DNA from: Candidatus Planktophila vernalis
Lineage (GTDB): Bacteria; Actinomycetota; Actinomycetes; Nanopelagicales; Nanopelagicaceae
NCBI RefSeq assembly: GCF_002288185.1
Contig: NZ_CP016776.1
Location: 496,001-560,000, forward strand
Length of the DNA stretch: 64,000 nucleotides
Reading direction: 5' to 3'
The notes beneath the pieces were generated by a model that worked only from the letters and a program-made list of their open reading frames with translations, ran no database searches and was not told the origin of the DNA. Of this stretch, positions 55,225 through 63,766 are shown piece by piece. A program made the position numbers and the translations under genes. How positions within the stretch are numbered: the first letter of the stretch is position 1; every line of letters starts with the position of its first letter.

Positions 55225-57274
55225 TACCTTCACGATCCAAGTACGGCAATATTCCACCTAGGTGCATTGGCCATCCTGCGCCCATCAACATGCAGAGATC
55301 AATCTCAGCAGCAGTTGAAACAACACCTTCATCAAGCATCATTCGCGCTTCAACGGCAAGTGCGGTTAATGCACGGCTGCGAACTTGCTCAGCCGTTGAT
55401 GGTGAATCACCTTTATGAATAAGGGCTAAGGCTGCTGGGTTTGCACCGTAACTTCCATCTTCATTTTTAACATAGAAGTTTCGAACGCCTTCTTTAACCA
55501 TCGCAGCCATTGTTGGGGAAATACGGTAGCGATCTCCAAGATTTGCGTGCAAGGTTTCAGATACGTGTAATGCAACTCCAGGACCGACTAGGTCTAGAAG
55601 TTGGAATGGTGACATCGGGAAACCAATAGAGCGCATAGCGTTATCGGCAACCTCTGGTGAAGTGCCTTCATCTACTGCATCGGTGATTTCGCCCATGAAG
55701 CGAGTCAACAATCGGTTAACAACAAAACCAGGCGCATCTTTGCAGATGATCATGGTCTTCTTGAGTTCTTTACCCACAGAGATTGCTGTTGCCGTAGTTG
55801 CATCATCGGTCTTACTTGTTCGTGCAACTTCAAGTAATGGCATGACAGCTACTGGGTTAAAGAAGTGGAAACCGACAACTCGCTCAGGATTTTTAAGTCC
55901 TTCACTCATACGCTCAACTGAAAGTGATGAGGTATTCGTGGCCAAAACACACTCAGGAGAGACAATTGTTTCAAGCTTCTTGAAAAGCTCCTGCTTGAGA
56001 GATAGTTCTTCAAAGATAGCTTCGATGATGAAGTCGCATCCTGCAAAAGTGTTTTGATCTGACGATCCTGAGATAAGTAGTGACAAACGAGCGGCAGATT
56101 CAGCGCTCATTCGCTTCTTCTCAACTAATTTAGCCAACTCATTCTTAACCCAGGCCACACCCTTATCGGCGCGCTCTTGATCAATATCTGTCATAACAAT
56201 TGGGCACTTGAGATTACGTAGAAGAAGTAGTGCTAGTTGTGAGGCCATGAGGCCTGCGCCAACAACTCCCACTTTGCCTACTTTGCGAGCAAGAGCTGGC
56301 TTTGGGGCGCCCTCTACTTTTTTACGCTTCTTTTGAATGACATTGAATGCATAGAGAGATGCACGCAGCGGATCACTCATTGTTAAATCAGCTAGAGCTA
56401 AATCTTCTGCATCAAAGCCAGCACCTAATGTGTTGCTCTTGGCTGCGCTAATGAGTTCAAGGGCTTTCATAGGTGATGCTATTTCAGCGCCGCCATACTT
56501 CTTGAGTGCAGCAGCTTTTCCAGTTGCAAGAGCGCTTTCCCATGCTGGATCTTGGCTGTAGTCCTTGCGCTCAACTTTAGTTACTCCATTGAGAACATTT
56601 GCGGCAAATGCAATGGAGCGCTCTAGGAAATCAGAAGGTTCATACACAGCATCGACAACACCAAGTTTGAAAGCATCTTTAGCTTTCATCATGGTGTTGT
56701 TATTAAGAGCATTTAACATGATTACCTGAACAGCACGCTCAGGGCCAATCAACTTAGGCAAAATAGTTGCACCGCCCCAACCAGGAACTAAGCCAAGGAA
56801 TACTTCAGGCAATGCAGTAAATGCTGTGGAGGCAAGTGTGCGGTAGTGGCAGTGAAGTCCAACTTCAAGACCGCCACCCAGTGCCAAACCGTTGATGAAT
56901 GCAAATGTTGGAATCTTTGATTCACCTAAGCGGCGAAAGACATCATGGCCCAATTTTCCGATACCCAGTGATTGCTCTCGGCTAGTAATAAATGAAAGAG
57001 CAGATAAATCAGCTCCTGCGGCAAAAATAAAAGGCTTACCAGTCAGTGCAATTGCAACTGGATTTAGCGCAGTAGCTGCCGTAATAGCTGCATCTAATGC
57101 AAGTAGAGACTGTGGGCCAAAAGTATTGGGGCGATTATGATCGAGTGAGTTATCTAAAGTGATCAGAGCTAAGACGCCTTTGGTGCCGAACGCGCTTAAA
57201 TCAACCTGTCGCACCAGAGCTTGCGTGACAACCTCTTCAGGTGCACCTTCTGGAAGTTTGATATCTACGCTCAT
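55166..57274 (-). CDS. fadB: 3-hydroxyacyl-CoA dehydrogenase/enoyl-CoA hydratase (FadB-type)
   Basis: This is the bifunctional subunit of fatty acid beta-oxidation. The N-terminal crotonase domain has NGLALGGGLEVGLHCHYR and LGLVPGWGGATILPKLIG. The C-terminal dehydrogenase domain has the NAD motif VGVVGAGLMASQLALLLL, NTSSLSVERMSEGLKNPERVVGFHFFNPVAVMPLLEV and a terminal HLGGILPYLDREG. Length 702 aa is typical. It starts 1 base after the thiolase stop, so the two form the trifunctional complex operon. Confidence 0.95.
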   Translation of the reverse strand: MSVDIKLPEGAPEEVVTQALVRQVDLSAFGTKGVLALITLDNSLDHNRPNTFGPQSLLALDAAITAATALNPVAIALTGKPFIFAAGADLSALSFITSREQSLGIGKLGHDVFRRLGESKIPTFAFINGLALGGGLEVGLHCHYRTLASTAFTALPEVFLGLVPGWGGATILPKLIGPERAVQVIMLNALNNNTMMKAKDAFKLGVVDAVYEPSDFLERSIAFAANVLNGVTKVERKDYSQDPAWESALATGKAAALKKYGGAEIASPMKALELISAAKSNTLGAGFDAEDLALADLTMSDPLRASLYAFNVIQKKRKKVEGAPKPALARKVGKVGVVGAGLMASQLALLLLRNLKCPIVMTDIDQERADKGVAWVKNELAKLVEKKRMSAESAARLSLLISGSSDQNTFAGCDFIIEAIFEELSLKQELFKKLETIVSPECVLATNTSSLSVERMSEGLKNPERVVGFHFFNPVAVMPLLEVARTSKTDDATTATAISVGKELKKTMIICKDAPGFVVNRLLTRFMGEITDAVDEGTSPEVADNAMRSIGFPMSPFQLLDLVGPGVALHVSETLHANLGDRYRISPTMAAMVKEGVRNFYVKNEDGSYGANPAALALIHKGDSPSTAEQVRSRALTALAVEARMMLDEGVVSTAAEIDLCMLMGAGWPMHLGGILPYLDREGISEAACGQRFHPKGVASLP

Positions 57275-58465
57275 TTATTTCACCTGACCATTAAAGTGTG
57301 GGTTTTCCCAAATAACAGAACCACCCATACCAAGACCGATACACATAGTTGTTAAGCCATAGCGCACCTCTGGATGGGCTTCAAAAGATCTAGCTAAATT
57401 GAGCATCAGGCGAACACCAGATGATGCAAGTGGGTGTCCAACGGCAATTGCTCCGCCAAATGGATTAACGCGGGCGTCATCATCGGCAATTCCAAAGTGC
57501 TCAAGAAAAGCTAAAACCTGCACGGCAAAGGCTTCATTGATTTCAAAGAGTCCAATATCTTCAATACTCAATCCAGCTTGTGCAAGTGCTTTAATCGTTG
57601 AAGGAACTGGTCCGAATCCCATTACTTCAGGTTCCACTCCAGCAAATGCGTATGTAACCAATCTCGCCTTAATGCTTAGACCTAACTCTTTTGCTTTGTC
57701 TTCACTAGCAAGAAGCGCCGCAGTTGCTCCATCATTTAATCCAGAGGAGTTACCGGCAGTGACTCGACCTGCTGGACGAAAGGGAGTCTTTAAACCTGCT
57801 AGACCTTCCATTGTTGTTGTTGGACGAGGTGCTTCATCAACTGTTGCAATTGTCCAACCCAACTCTGCGCTACGTGCAGCCATTGGAATGAGATCTCGTT
57901 GAATCAACCCAGCTTCATATGCCTTTGTTGTCTTGAGTTGTGAGTTAAGTGCATATCTATCTGCACGTTCTTTCGTAATTGTTGGGAAGCGATCATGGAG
58001 TCTTTCAGCTGTTGAACCCATTGCAAGTGCATCTTGCTCAACAATCTTTTCAGCCAAGTAACGAGGATTAGGATCCATGAGTTCACCCATTGGGTGATTT
58101 CCCATATGTTCCACGCCCCCGGCAATAGCAATATCATTTGAGCCAAAGGCAATTGCGCCTGCAATTGTTGTTACTGCAGTTAATGCACCTGCACACCAAC
58201 GATCAATTGAATAGCCAGGGACAGTATTTGGTAATCCAGCTAGGAGAGTGGCACTGCGGCCGATGTTCATTCCCTGATCACCTGTTTGTGTTGCAGCAGC
58301 AATGGCAACATCATCAATTGCGCTATGGGCAACATTTGGATTTCTATCTAAAAGTCCGCGAATTGCGCGCACCATCAAATCATCGGCACGTGTACCTGCA
58401 TACATCCCCCCTGCTTTTCCAAAAGGGGTACGAACGGCATCGACTAAGACAACTGAGCGAGACAT
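57275..58465 (-). CDS. fadA: Acetyl-CoA acyltransferase (thiolase)
   Basis: Thiolase cleaves 3-ketoacyl-CoA at the end of each beta-oxidation cycle. Catalytic residues are Cys91 (DRWCAGAL), the His in GGAIAVGHPLASSG and the second Cys in LTTMCIGLGMGG. The protein is 396 aa. An AAAGGATCACT ribosome-binding region precedes the ATG. It is the first gene of the fadA-fadB pair. Confidence 0.95.
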   Translation of the reverse strand: MSRSVVLVDAVRTPFGKAGGMYAGTRADDLMVRAIRGLLDRNPNVAHSAIDDVAIAAATQTGDQGMNIGRSATLLAGLPNTVPGYSIDRWCAGALTAVTTIAGAIAFGSNDIAIAGGVEHMGNHPMGELMDPNPRYLAEKIVEQDALAMGSTAERLHDRFPTITKERADRYALNSQLKTTKAYEAGLIQRDLIPMAARSAELGWTIATVDEAPRPTTTMEGLAGLKTPFRPAGRVTAGNSSGLNDGATAALLASEDKAKELGLSIKARLVTYAFAGVEPEVMGFGPVPSTIKALAQAGLSIEDIGLFEINEAFAVQVLAFLEHFGIADDDARVNPFGGAIAVGHPLASSGVRLMLNLARSFEAHPEVRYGLTTMCIGLGMGGSVIWENPHFNGQVK

Positions 58466-58531
58466 AGTGATCCTTTACTAGGGGTGGATATAGCGGTTAT
58501 GTTACCCGCCAGTAAGGATTTGTGACAGCGC

Positions 58532-59350
58532 TTAGGCTGGAGTTAGCGCACGCGTGCGAGGCTTTGAGAGATAGGCCCCAAGGACAGTGGTGAGATAGAT
58601 CGTCCAGATGCCTAGTTGTAGCCATGAGGTTGTGTTATCAAAGCCCACAAGGCCACCCAGTGTTGCGCCAAGCAATGAGTCCTTAGGAATCAGGCTTGAA
58701 ACATCCCAGGCATATGACTCTCCACCAGGAAGCCAGCCGAGCTCTTGGAACTCATGCACTCCATATGAGAGAACTCCTGCTGCAACGACAACGAGAGCAA
58801 CTCCGGTGTAGCGGAAGAATTTGCTCAAGTCGAGTTTGATTGCAGATTTGAAAATCAAATATCCAAGAGAGATTGCAACTGTAAAACCGAGAATCAATCC
58901 CAGTGCAGCACTACGAGTGTCTGCAATAGTTTTAAAGTTTGTGTAAACAAATAAAGCAGTTTCTAAACCTTCTCGAATAACAGCGAAAAACGCTGCCCCA
59001 GCAAGGGCTAGAGGCCCTGTGCGCAAAGCTAAATCAACTTTGCCATGTAGATCTGCCTTTAGAGTGCGAGCAGTGCGCTTCATCCAAAAAACCATCCATG
59101 TAACAAGTGCTACAGCTAGGAATGATGTTGTTCCTACAAAAAGCTTTTCAGCGCGCTCGGTTAACTCCTCAGAAGTTTTAGAAAGAATTAATCCAAGGCC
59201 AATACTTCCAACAATGGCTGCAACTACTCCGCTCCATAGTGGGGCTAATAAATGTCTGCGGTCGGTTTTTAGAATATAGGCGACCAAAATGCCAATAATC
59301 AGGGCAGCTTCAAGGCCTTCGCGAAGGGCGATGATAAATGTGCTCAACAT
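58532..59350 (-). CDS. efeU: FTR1-family iron permease (EfeU-like)
   Basis: This 272-aa membrane protein has about seven helices and two REGLE iron-binding motifs (near residues 10 and 120: ALREGLEAALIIG, VIREGLETALFVY). It imports ferric or ferrous iron with an oxidation-coupled mechanism in relatives. The usual partners EfeO and EfeB are absent here. The ATG at 59350 is fixed by a -10 (TAGATT) 7 bases upstream; a 12-residue longer version is unlikely. A perfect dyad (59379-59402) lies just upstream. Confidence 0.88.
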   Translation of the reverse strand: MLSTFIIALREGLEAALIIGILVAYILKTDRRHLLAPLWSGVVAAIVGSIGLGLILSKTSEELTERAEKLFVGTTSFLAVALVTWMVFWMKRTARTLKADLHGKVDLALRTGPLALAGAAFFAVIREGLETALFVYTNFKTIADTRSAALGLILGFTVAISLGYLIFKSAIKLDLSKFFRYTGVALVVVAAGVLSYGVHEFQELGWLPGGESYAWDVSSLIPKDSLLGATLGGLVGFDNTTSWLQLGIWTIYLTTVLGAYLSKPRTRALTPA

Positions 59351-59357
59351 GGGAGAA

Positions 59358-59363
59358 AATCTA
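59358..59363 (-). promoter_or_regulatory. -10 hexamer of the iron permease gene (leaderless)
   Basis: On the reverse strand TAGATT is 7 bases before the ATG at 59350. Confidence 0.6.
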
Positions 59364-59378
59364 GAGGGTGGGGGGTAT

Positions 59379-59402
59379 TTACGCAACTCTTATGTTGCGT
59401 AA
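59379..59402. promoter_or_regulatory. Candidate operator upstream of the iron permease
   Basis: TTACGCAAC and GTTGCGTAA are perfect 9-base inverted repeats with a 6-base centre (TCTTAT). The site lies 15 bases before the permease -10, across the -35 region, and just after the RNase D stop. It does not resemble the DtxR/IdeR iron box. A weak terminator hairpin is the alternative, but no T-run follows. Confidence 0.55.
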
Positions 59403-59403
59403 T

Positions 59404-60693
59404 TCAGGCTTCCTCTGGTGTGGTTTCTGGCACAGGTTCAGGCGTGGGAAGCGCCTCTTTCTCCAGCAAGGAGGCCGTAATCGCCTCTGAAACCAGATCC
59501 GCTTGCCATTTTCTGGCACCGAGTGAGAGCAAATGCTCCCTGACAATCTCTGGAGAGGATTGCGATGTTGATGGTGTTGGCGGAGCCCAACAAATGCGGC
59601 GAACCAGCTCTGGAGTGATCAGGTTTTCTACCGGGATGTTGTTCTCTTGAGCAATGATTTCTATGCGAGCTCGAGCATGAGAAAGCGGTGCGTATTTTTC
59701 CGGGAACTTATCTCTCCACAGTTTAATTGGCGGCAAAGTATCTGCATTAGTGCGAAGTGCTGGCCAGTCTTTTTCTTCAAGAGCAACTGCGCGTGCCACG
59801 GCATCTAGCCACGCCTTGAGATTCTCTAGCCAACGTGCCCGAAGTCCAAGAGGGCGTAGAACTTTCTCAAACTCTTTTTTAGTTGTAACTGGATTGAGTG
59901 CTATTTCAACTATTGCTGAATCATTGAGTAGTTTTCCGCCCGCAATGTCTAGTGACTTTGCAATCTCATCTCGCGTAATCCAGAGTTCACGAATAATTGC
60001 TAATTGATCTTTTCGCTTAATCTTGTGCATTCCAGAGGTTCTACGCCATGGGTCCACGCGAGGAGGTGCAGGAGGGGCTAAAAGTATTGAAGCAAACTCT
60101 TCTTTGGCCCAGGAGTCTTTTTTAGCATCAACTAACAGCGCTTCAACTTTGTCGCGCAGCTCTACAAGTAGTTCAACATCTAATGCTGCATATGTCAGCC
60201 AGTCTTGAGGCAGTGGACGCACAGACCAGTCTGCAGCACTGTGTTCTTTTGCAAGAGAAACACCCATCAAAGATTCCAGAAGTGGGCCAAGACCAACACG
60301 GGGTAGGCCTGCAATTCGCCCCCCTAATTCAGTATCAAATAAGCGCTTTGGGTTGATTCCTAATTCTCGAAGACAGGGCAGATCTTGTGTACTGGCATGG
60401 AGAATTACCTCATCTGTATTGAGAAGATCATTGAGCTCAAGCATCAGTGAGTGACCTGGACCAAAGGGGATTGGGTCAATCAGATGTAATCCACCATTGG
60501 TGCGCTTAATTTGAATGAGATATGCACGTGCGCTGTAGCGAAAACCTGATGCACGCTCTGCATCAACGGCAAATGGACCGCTTCCCTTTGACAGTTGTTC
60601 TAATGCAGATTTAAGAGATGTCTCATTATCAATAACAGCAGGAGTACCACCGGCGGGAGTGAGCAGTGGTGTTGCAGTTACCTCTTCAGACAT
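59404..60693 (-). CDS. RNase D-like 3'-5' exonuclease with HRDC domain
   Basis: This DEDD-family nuclease has Exo I in AVDAERASGFRYSARAYLIQI, followed by ILHASTQDLPCLRELGINPKRLFDTELGGRIAGL and a conserved Tyr region (LTYAALDVELLVEL). The HRDC domain at about 205-300 binds nucleic acid. The actinobacterial form has an additional C-terminal third. At 429 aa it is longer than E. coli RNase D. Acts on tRNA or rRNA 3' ends by analogy. The DUF3000 gene directly upstream and dxs nearby match other actinobacteria. Confidence 0.9.
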   Translation of the reverse strand: MSEEVTATPLLTPAGGTPAVIDNETSLKSALEQLSKGSGPFAVDAERASGFRYSARAYLIQIKRTNGGLHLIDPIPFGPGHSLMLELNDLLNTDEVILHASTQDLPCLRELGINPKRLFDTELGGRIAGLPRVGLGPLLESLMGVSLAKEHSAADWSVRPLPQDWLTYAALDVELLVELRDKVEALLVDAKKDSWAKEEFASILLAPPAPPRVDPWRRTSGMHKIKRKDQLAIIRELWITRDEIAKSLDIAGGKLLNDSAIVEIALNPVTTKKEFEKVLRPLGLRARWLENLKAWLDAVARAVALEEKDWPALRTNADTLPPIKLWRDKFPEKYAPLSHARARIEIIAQENNIPVENLITPELVRRICWAPPTPSTSQSSPEIVREHLLSLGARKWQADLVSEAITASLLEKEALPTPEPVPETTPEEA

Positions 60694-60701
60694 CAGCGGG
60701 C

Positions 60702-61280
60702 TTAACGACGTCTGGCAGATGAAATAGTTGAAACGCCATCAGGAATTGGTTCGAGTCCTGCGACATCAGTAATCAAGCGACACCATCCAGCGATGTGTTT
60801 GATGATTTCAATGGGATCTGTAATTGCAGGTGTCCAAGAAGCACGAATCTCAATTTCTGATTCATCATTTCGTGGGGATAGTTTTCCGAAAGAGGCACTT
60901 GATACACGAGTGACAGTTCCACTTGGTGCAGCTAGTGCGCACTCTTCACTTTCTAGCGCTTCAAGAAACCAACTCCAGCCGACCTCTGGCAGAAGTGGAT
61001 CCTGTTGCATCACTGGATCAACATCTGCACGGACGAAAGTTACGCAGCGAAATTCACCTTCCCAGGTGTCTTGTCCGCCAGGTTCGTGTAATAAGACAAA
61101 GCGACCTGAAGCTATTTCATCTTCGTCATCGCCTAGTAAGCCATTACTGACATCGGCTGAGAATGCGAAAGAGTACGTAGCTAGTTTTTGTGGGGCTGGA
61201 ACCTCTTCTAAAACGATTTCAGCACGCGGTGTAAAGGTACGTAAGGAGTTGACTAAATCTTCAAATCCTCTGGCATCCAC
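60702..61280 (-). CDS. DUF3000 protein
   Basis: This 192-aa actinobacterial protein of unknown function has the DUF3000 core: GRFVLLHEPGGQDTWEGEFRCVTFVRADVDPVMQQDPLLPEVGWSWFLEALESE, then GTVTRVSSASFG and a WTP motif. No membrane segment or known catalytic motif is seen. It is followed by the RNase D gene after 8 bases, and the pair is conserved, so a nucleic-acid-related role is possible but unproven. Confidence 0.88.
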   Translation of the reverse strand: MDARGFEDLVNSLRTFTPRAEIVLEEVPAPQKLATYSFAFSADVSNGLLGDDEDEIASGRFVLLHEPGGQDTWEGEFRCVTFVRADVDPVMQQDPLLPEVGWSWFLEALESEECALAAPSGTVTRVSSASFGKLSPRNDESEIEIRASWTPAITDPIEIIKHIAGWCRLITDVAGLEPIPDGVSTISSARRR

Positions 61281-61328
61281 TGCTTAAGAATAAACAGTAA
61301 GGAGTCCTTTTCATGGGAGGCAGGGCGG

Positions 61329-61334
61329 TATCCT
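61329..61334 (+). promoter_or_regulatory. -10 hexamer of the DMT transporter gene (leaderless)
   Basis: TATCCT is 7 bases before the ATG at 61342. This favours that ATG over the GTG at 61336. Confidence 0.5.
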
Positions 61335-61341
61335 TGTGCAT

Positions 61342-62181
61342 ATGGCCTCACTACTTGCAATTCTTTCAAGCATCTTGTGGGGAACTTCAGATTTTGAAGG
61401 TGGTCGTTTAAGTAAAAAGCATGCACCTTTGGCAGTACTCGGATTCACGCAAGTTCTTGGTTTAGTTTTTGGCATAGTTTTAATGCTTGCCTCTGGTGCT
61501 TGGAGTGCACAGGCACTTGGATCTGGCGGATATTTAGTCCCTGGAATTATTGCTGGGTTATTTGGTTACTTTGGATTGTTTTGTCTTTATGCAGGTTTAT
61601 CAACGGGCCGCATGGGTGTTGTTTCTCCAATTAGTTCTATGGGAGCAATTGTCCCTTTAACGTATGCATTGATTAACGGTGACAGACTTTCAACAATTAC
61701 TTCAATCGGCGTAGTACTTGCTTTGGTGGGAGTTTTTTGTGCCAGTGGTCCAGAGCTCTCCCAAGGTCTTCCTCTAAAGCCTTTGCTTCTAGCGATAGGT
61801 GCAGCACTTGGATTTGGCACAGCACTAACCTCAATGTCGATTGGTTCGCAGTCAAGTGCACTCATGACAATGGTCTCCATGCGTGGGGCAACTTTCTTTG
61901 TAACCATCTCCATAGCACTCAAGTTCCGCACGATGGGTGGGTTTACTAAAAAGGAATACCCATCACTTATTTTCATCGGTGTCGCAGATTTCTTAGCCAA
62001 CGTGTTGCTGGGCGTTGCATGCACTAAGGGCTTGGTTTCAATTGCGATGGTTCTGGGCTCACTCTTTCCAATAGCAACTGCGCTTCTCGCATTTAAGTTC
62101 TTGCGCGAGCGTTTACAGAGGGTTCAATACATCGGAATTGCCTTAGCTGTTGCAGGCGTGGCGCTTATTTCAGCTTTCTAG
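61342..62181 (+). CDS. EamA/DMT-family transporter
   Basis: This membrane protein of about 279 aa has ten hydrophobic helices in two repeated EamA halves (ILWGTSDFEGGRLSKKHAPL at the start, FLRERLQRVQYIGIALAVAGVALISAF at the end). EamA proteins export or import small metabolites; the substrate is unknown. The start is chosen at ATG 61342 because of the -10 spacing. It overlaps the convergent RibD-C-like gene by four bases. Confidence 0.82.
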   Translation: MASLLAILSSILWGTSDFEGGRLSKKHAPLAVLGFTQVLGLVFGIVLMLASGAWSAQALGSGGYLVPGIIAGLFGYFGLFCLYAGLSTGRMGVVSPISSMGAIVPLTYALINGDRLSTITSIGVVLALVGVFCASGPELSQGLPLKPLLLAIGAALGFGTALTSMSIGSQSSALMTMVSMRGATFFVTISIALKFRTMGGFTKKEYPSLIFIGVADFLANVLLGVACTKGLVSIAMVLGSLFPIATALLAFKFLRERLQRVQYIGIALAVAGVALISAF

Positions 62182-62669
62182 TTACGGGCAACGTAGAAAT
62201 CAGTTCCATCAACATGAGTGTGAGTATGGTTTTCAAATCTATTGAGGAGAGCTTGCCAATCAATAGGATCATCACCACCGGTTACTGGTGTAACACTGAG
62301 CTCTAGTTGATCAATTAAACCTTGATCAATAAGTTCAAAAATAATTGATGTTCCCGCTTCTACTAAAATTCTTTCACCAAACTGTGATTTAGCTTTTGCT
62401 AGGGCATCTGCAGGAGACATGTTCCATAAATGTGATAAATCATTGCCAACAACTGGATTAATCGTTGATCGCGAAACAATTACTAAAGGTACTGGGCTCT
62501 GCTTGTAAGGCTCATGGCGAGCAGTATTTCCACCAATTAATATGCAATCGACTTTGCGTCGCCTAGTTAGAAAAGCTTTTCGATCGGCATCGGATGAAAC
62601 TCCGTTAGAACTCTTATCTTTTGATGTGGACCCATCTCGCCCGACCACTAGCGATGCAACTGTGCTCAT
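62178..62669 (-). CDS. RibD C-terminal/dihydrofolate-reductase-like protein
   Basis: This 163-aa protein resembles the RibD C-terminal (DHFR-like) reductase domain: MSTVASLVVGRDGSTS, SSDADRKAFLTRRRKVDCILIGGNTARHEPY and ILVEAGTSIIFELIDQGLIDQLELSVTPV. It may reduce a pterin or riboflavin precursor; there is no deaminase domain. ATG 62669 with AGGA is the chosen start. The frame stays open further upstream with plausible sequence, but only CTG or ATT could start there, and it would run into the divergent peptidase gene. Confidence 0.78.
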   Translation of the reverse strand: MSTVASLVVGRDGSTSKDKSSNGVSSDADRKAFLTRRRKVDCILIGGNTARHEPYKQSPVPLVIVSRSTINPVVGNDLSHLWNMSPADALAKAKSQFGERILVEAGTSIIFELIDQGLIDQLELSVTPVTGGDDPIDWQALLNRFENHTHTHVDGTDFYVARN

Positions 62670-62749
62670 TTGTCCTACTATTGCAGATTCTGTGAGAATT
62701 CTCAGGCGTAAATCACGCTCATAAGTTGAGATGTCGCAATAAACCTCGT

Positions 62750-62755
62750 TAGCCT
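62750..62755 (+). promoter_or_regulatory. -10 hexamer of the NlpC/P60 gene (leaderless)
   Basis: TAGCCT lies 6 bases before the ATG at 62762. Confidence 0.5.
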
Positions 62756-62761
62756 TAAACC

Positions 62762-63766
62762 ATGTATCGCCGCATTCTTCCTTGCGCACTCGTGGCTTTG
62801 GCCATGGCAGTTGGCTTAATGGCCCCTGCCAACGCGGCTCCATCACTTGCCGAGATTCAGGCAAAGGTGCGATATCTAGAAGAAGAAGCAACCACGGCAG
62901 CTGAAGGTGCTCAGGAAGCGAAAGTGAAGTTAATTGCCCTGACTCGCACACTCAACGGCATCAAAGCTAAAGCTGCCGTCCAGGGAGAAACTCTTTCAGC
63001 ACTCCAAAAATCTTTAGGAACTATTGCAATCGAGCAATACAAGGCCGGGGGACTCGGTCAATCACTTGAACTTCTCTTTTCTTCAGATCCCACTCTGTAT
63101 TTGTCCTCAGCCGGTGCACTCGATGCAATCAGTCGACGTAAATCTGCCCAACTTCGAAAGTATGAAGCGGCTCAGCAACGCTTAAGTGCAACTACTCTGA
63201 CCGTTAACGACAAGTTGGCGCTAGTAGTTGCAGCTGAAAAGAAATTTAAAGCCCAATCAGCAAAAGCCCAAGAGAAACTGGCAGAGGCTGAGGCTCTACT
63301 TTCAAAGTTAACTAAAGCCGAGCGAGAGCGATTGGCAAAGTTGGCTGCACAAGAAGAAGATGCTGACCAGGCAAATTCTCAGGCAGCAGCACGTGCCTTG
63401 TCTGGGATTTCAGGTCGCGCAGGAATTGCAATCAAGTATGCACTTAAGCAAATTGGTGATCGCTATGTGTTTGGATCGGCTGGTTTAGTCACCTGGGACT
63501 GTTCTGGTCTAACAATGCGTGCATACCAAGCCGCAGGAGTTTCACTTCCACATTCATCTGCTGCCCAATCGCGCCTGGGTAAGCAAGTCTCAACTAAGTC
63601 TCTAAAGCCAGGTGATCTTCTGTTTTATGGTCGTCCAGTTTCACACGTTGGAATGTATATCGGTGGTGGAAAGATGGTTCATGCACCACGTTCAGGATCA
63701 CGTGTGAAAATCACAACGAGTGGTTCTCTTGGAAGAAAGCCTTTAGTTGGAGCACGCCGTTTCTAA
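62762..63766 (+). CDS. Secreted NlpC/P60 peptidoglycan endopeptidase
   Basis: This 334-aa cell-wall hydrolase has a signal peptide (MYRRILPCALVALAMAVGLMAPANAA). A coiled coil follows at about 30-200 (rich in Ala, Lys, Glu), then an NlpC/P60 domain with catalytic Cys247 (WDCSGLTMRAYQAAGVSLPHSS), His295 (SHVGMYIG) and a third polar residue His307. It should cut stem peptides during division, like actinobacterial RipA-type enzymes. The coiled coil probably controls access to the active site. It sits directly before a PimB-like gene, as in mycobacteria. Confidence 0.93.
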   Translation: MYRRILPCALVALAMAVGLMAPANAAPSLAEIQAKVRYLEEEATTAAEGAQEAKVKLIALTRTLNGIKAKAAVQGETLSALQKSLGTIAIEQYKAGGLGQSLELLFSSDPTLYLSSAGALDAISRRKSAQLRKYEAAQQRLSATTLTVNDKLALVVAAEKKFKAQSAKAQEKLAEAEALLSKLTKAERERLAKLAAQEEDADQANSQAAARALSGISGRAGIAIKYALKQIGDRYVFGSAGLVTWDCSGLTMRAYQAAGVSLPHSSAAQSRLGKQVSTKSLKPGDLLFYGRPVSHVGMYIGGGKMVHAPRSGSRVKITTSGSLGRKPLVGARRF

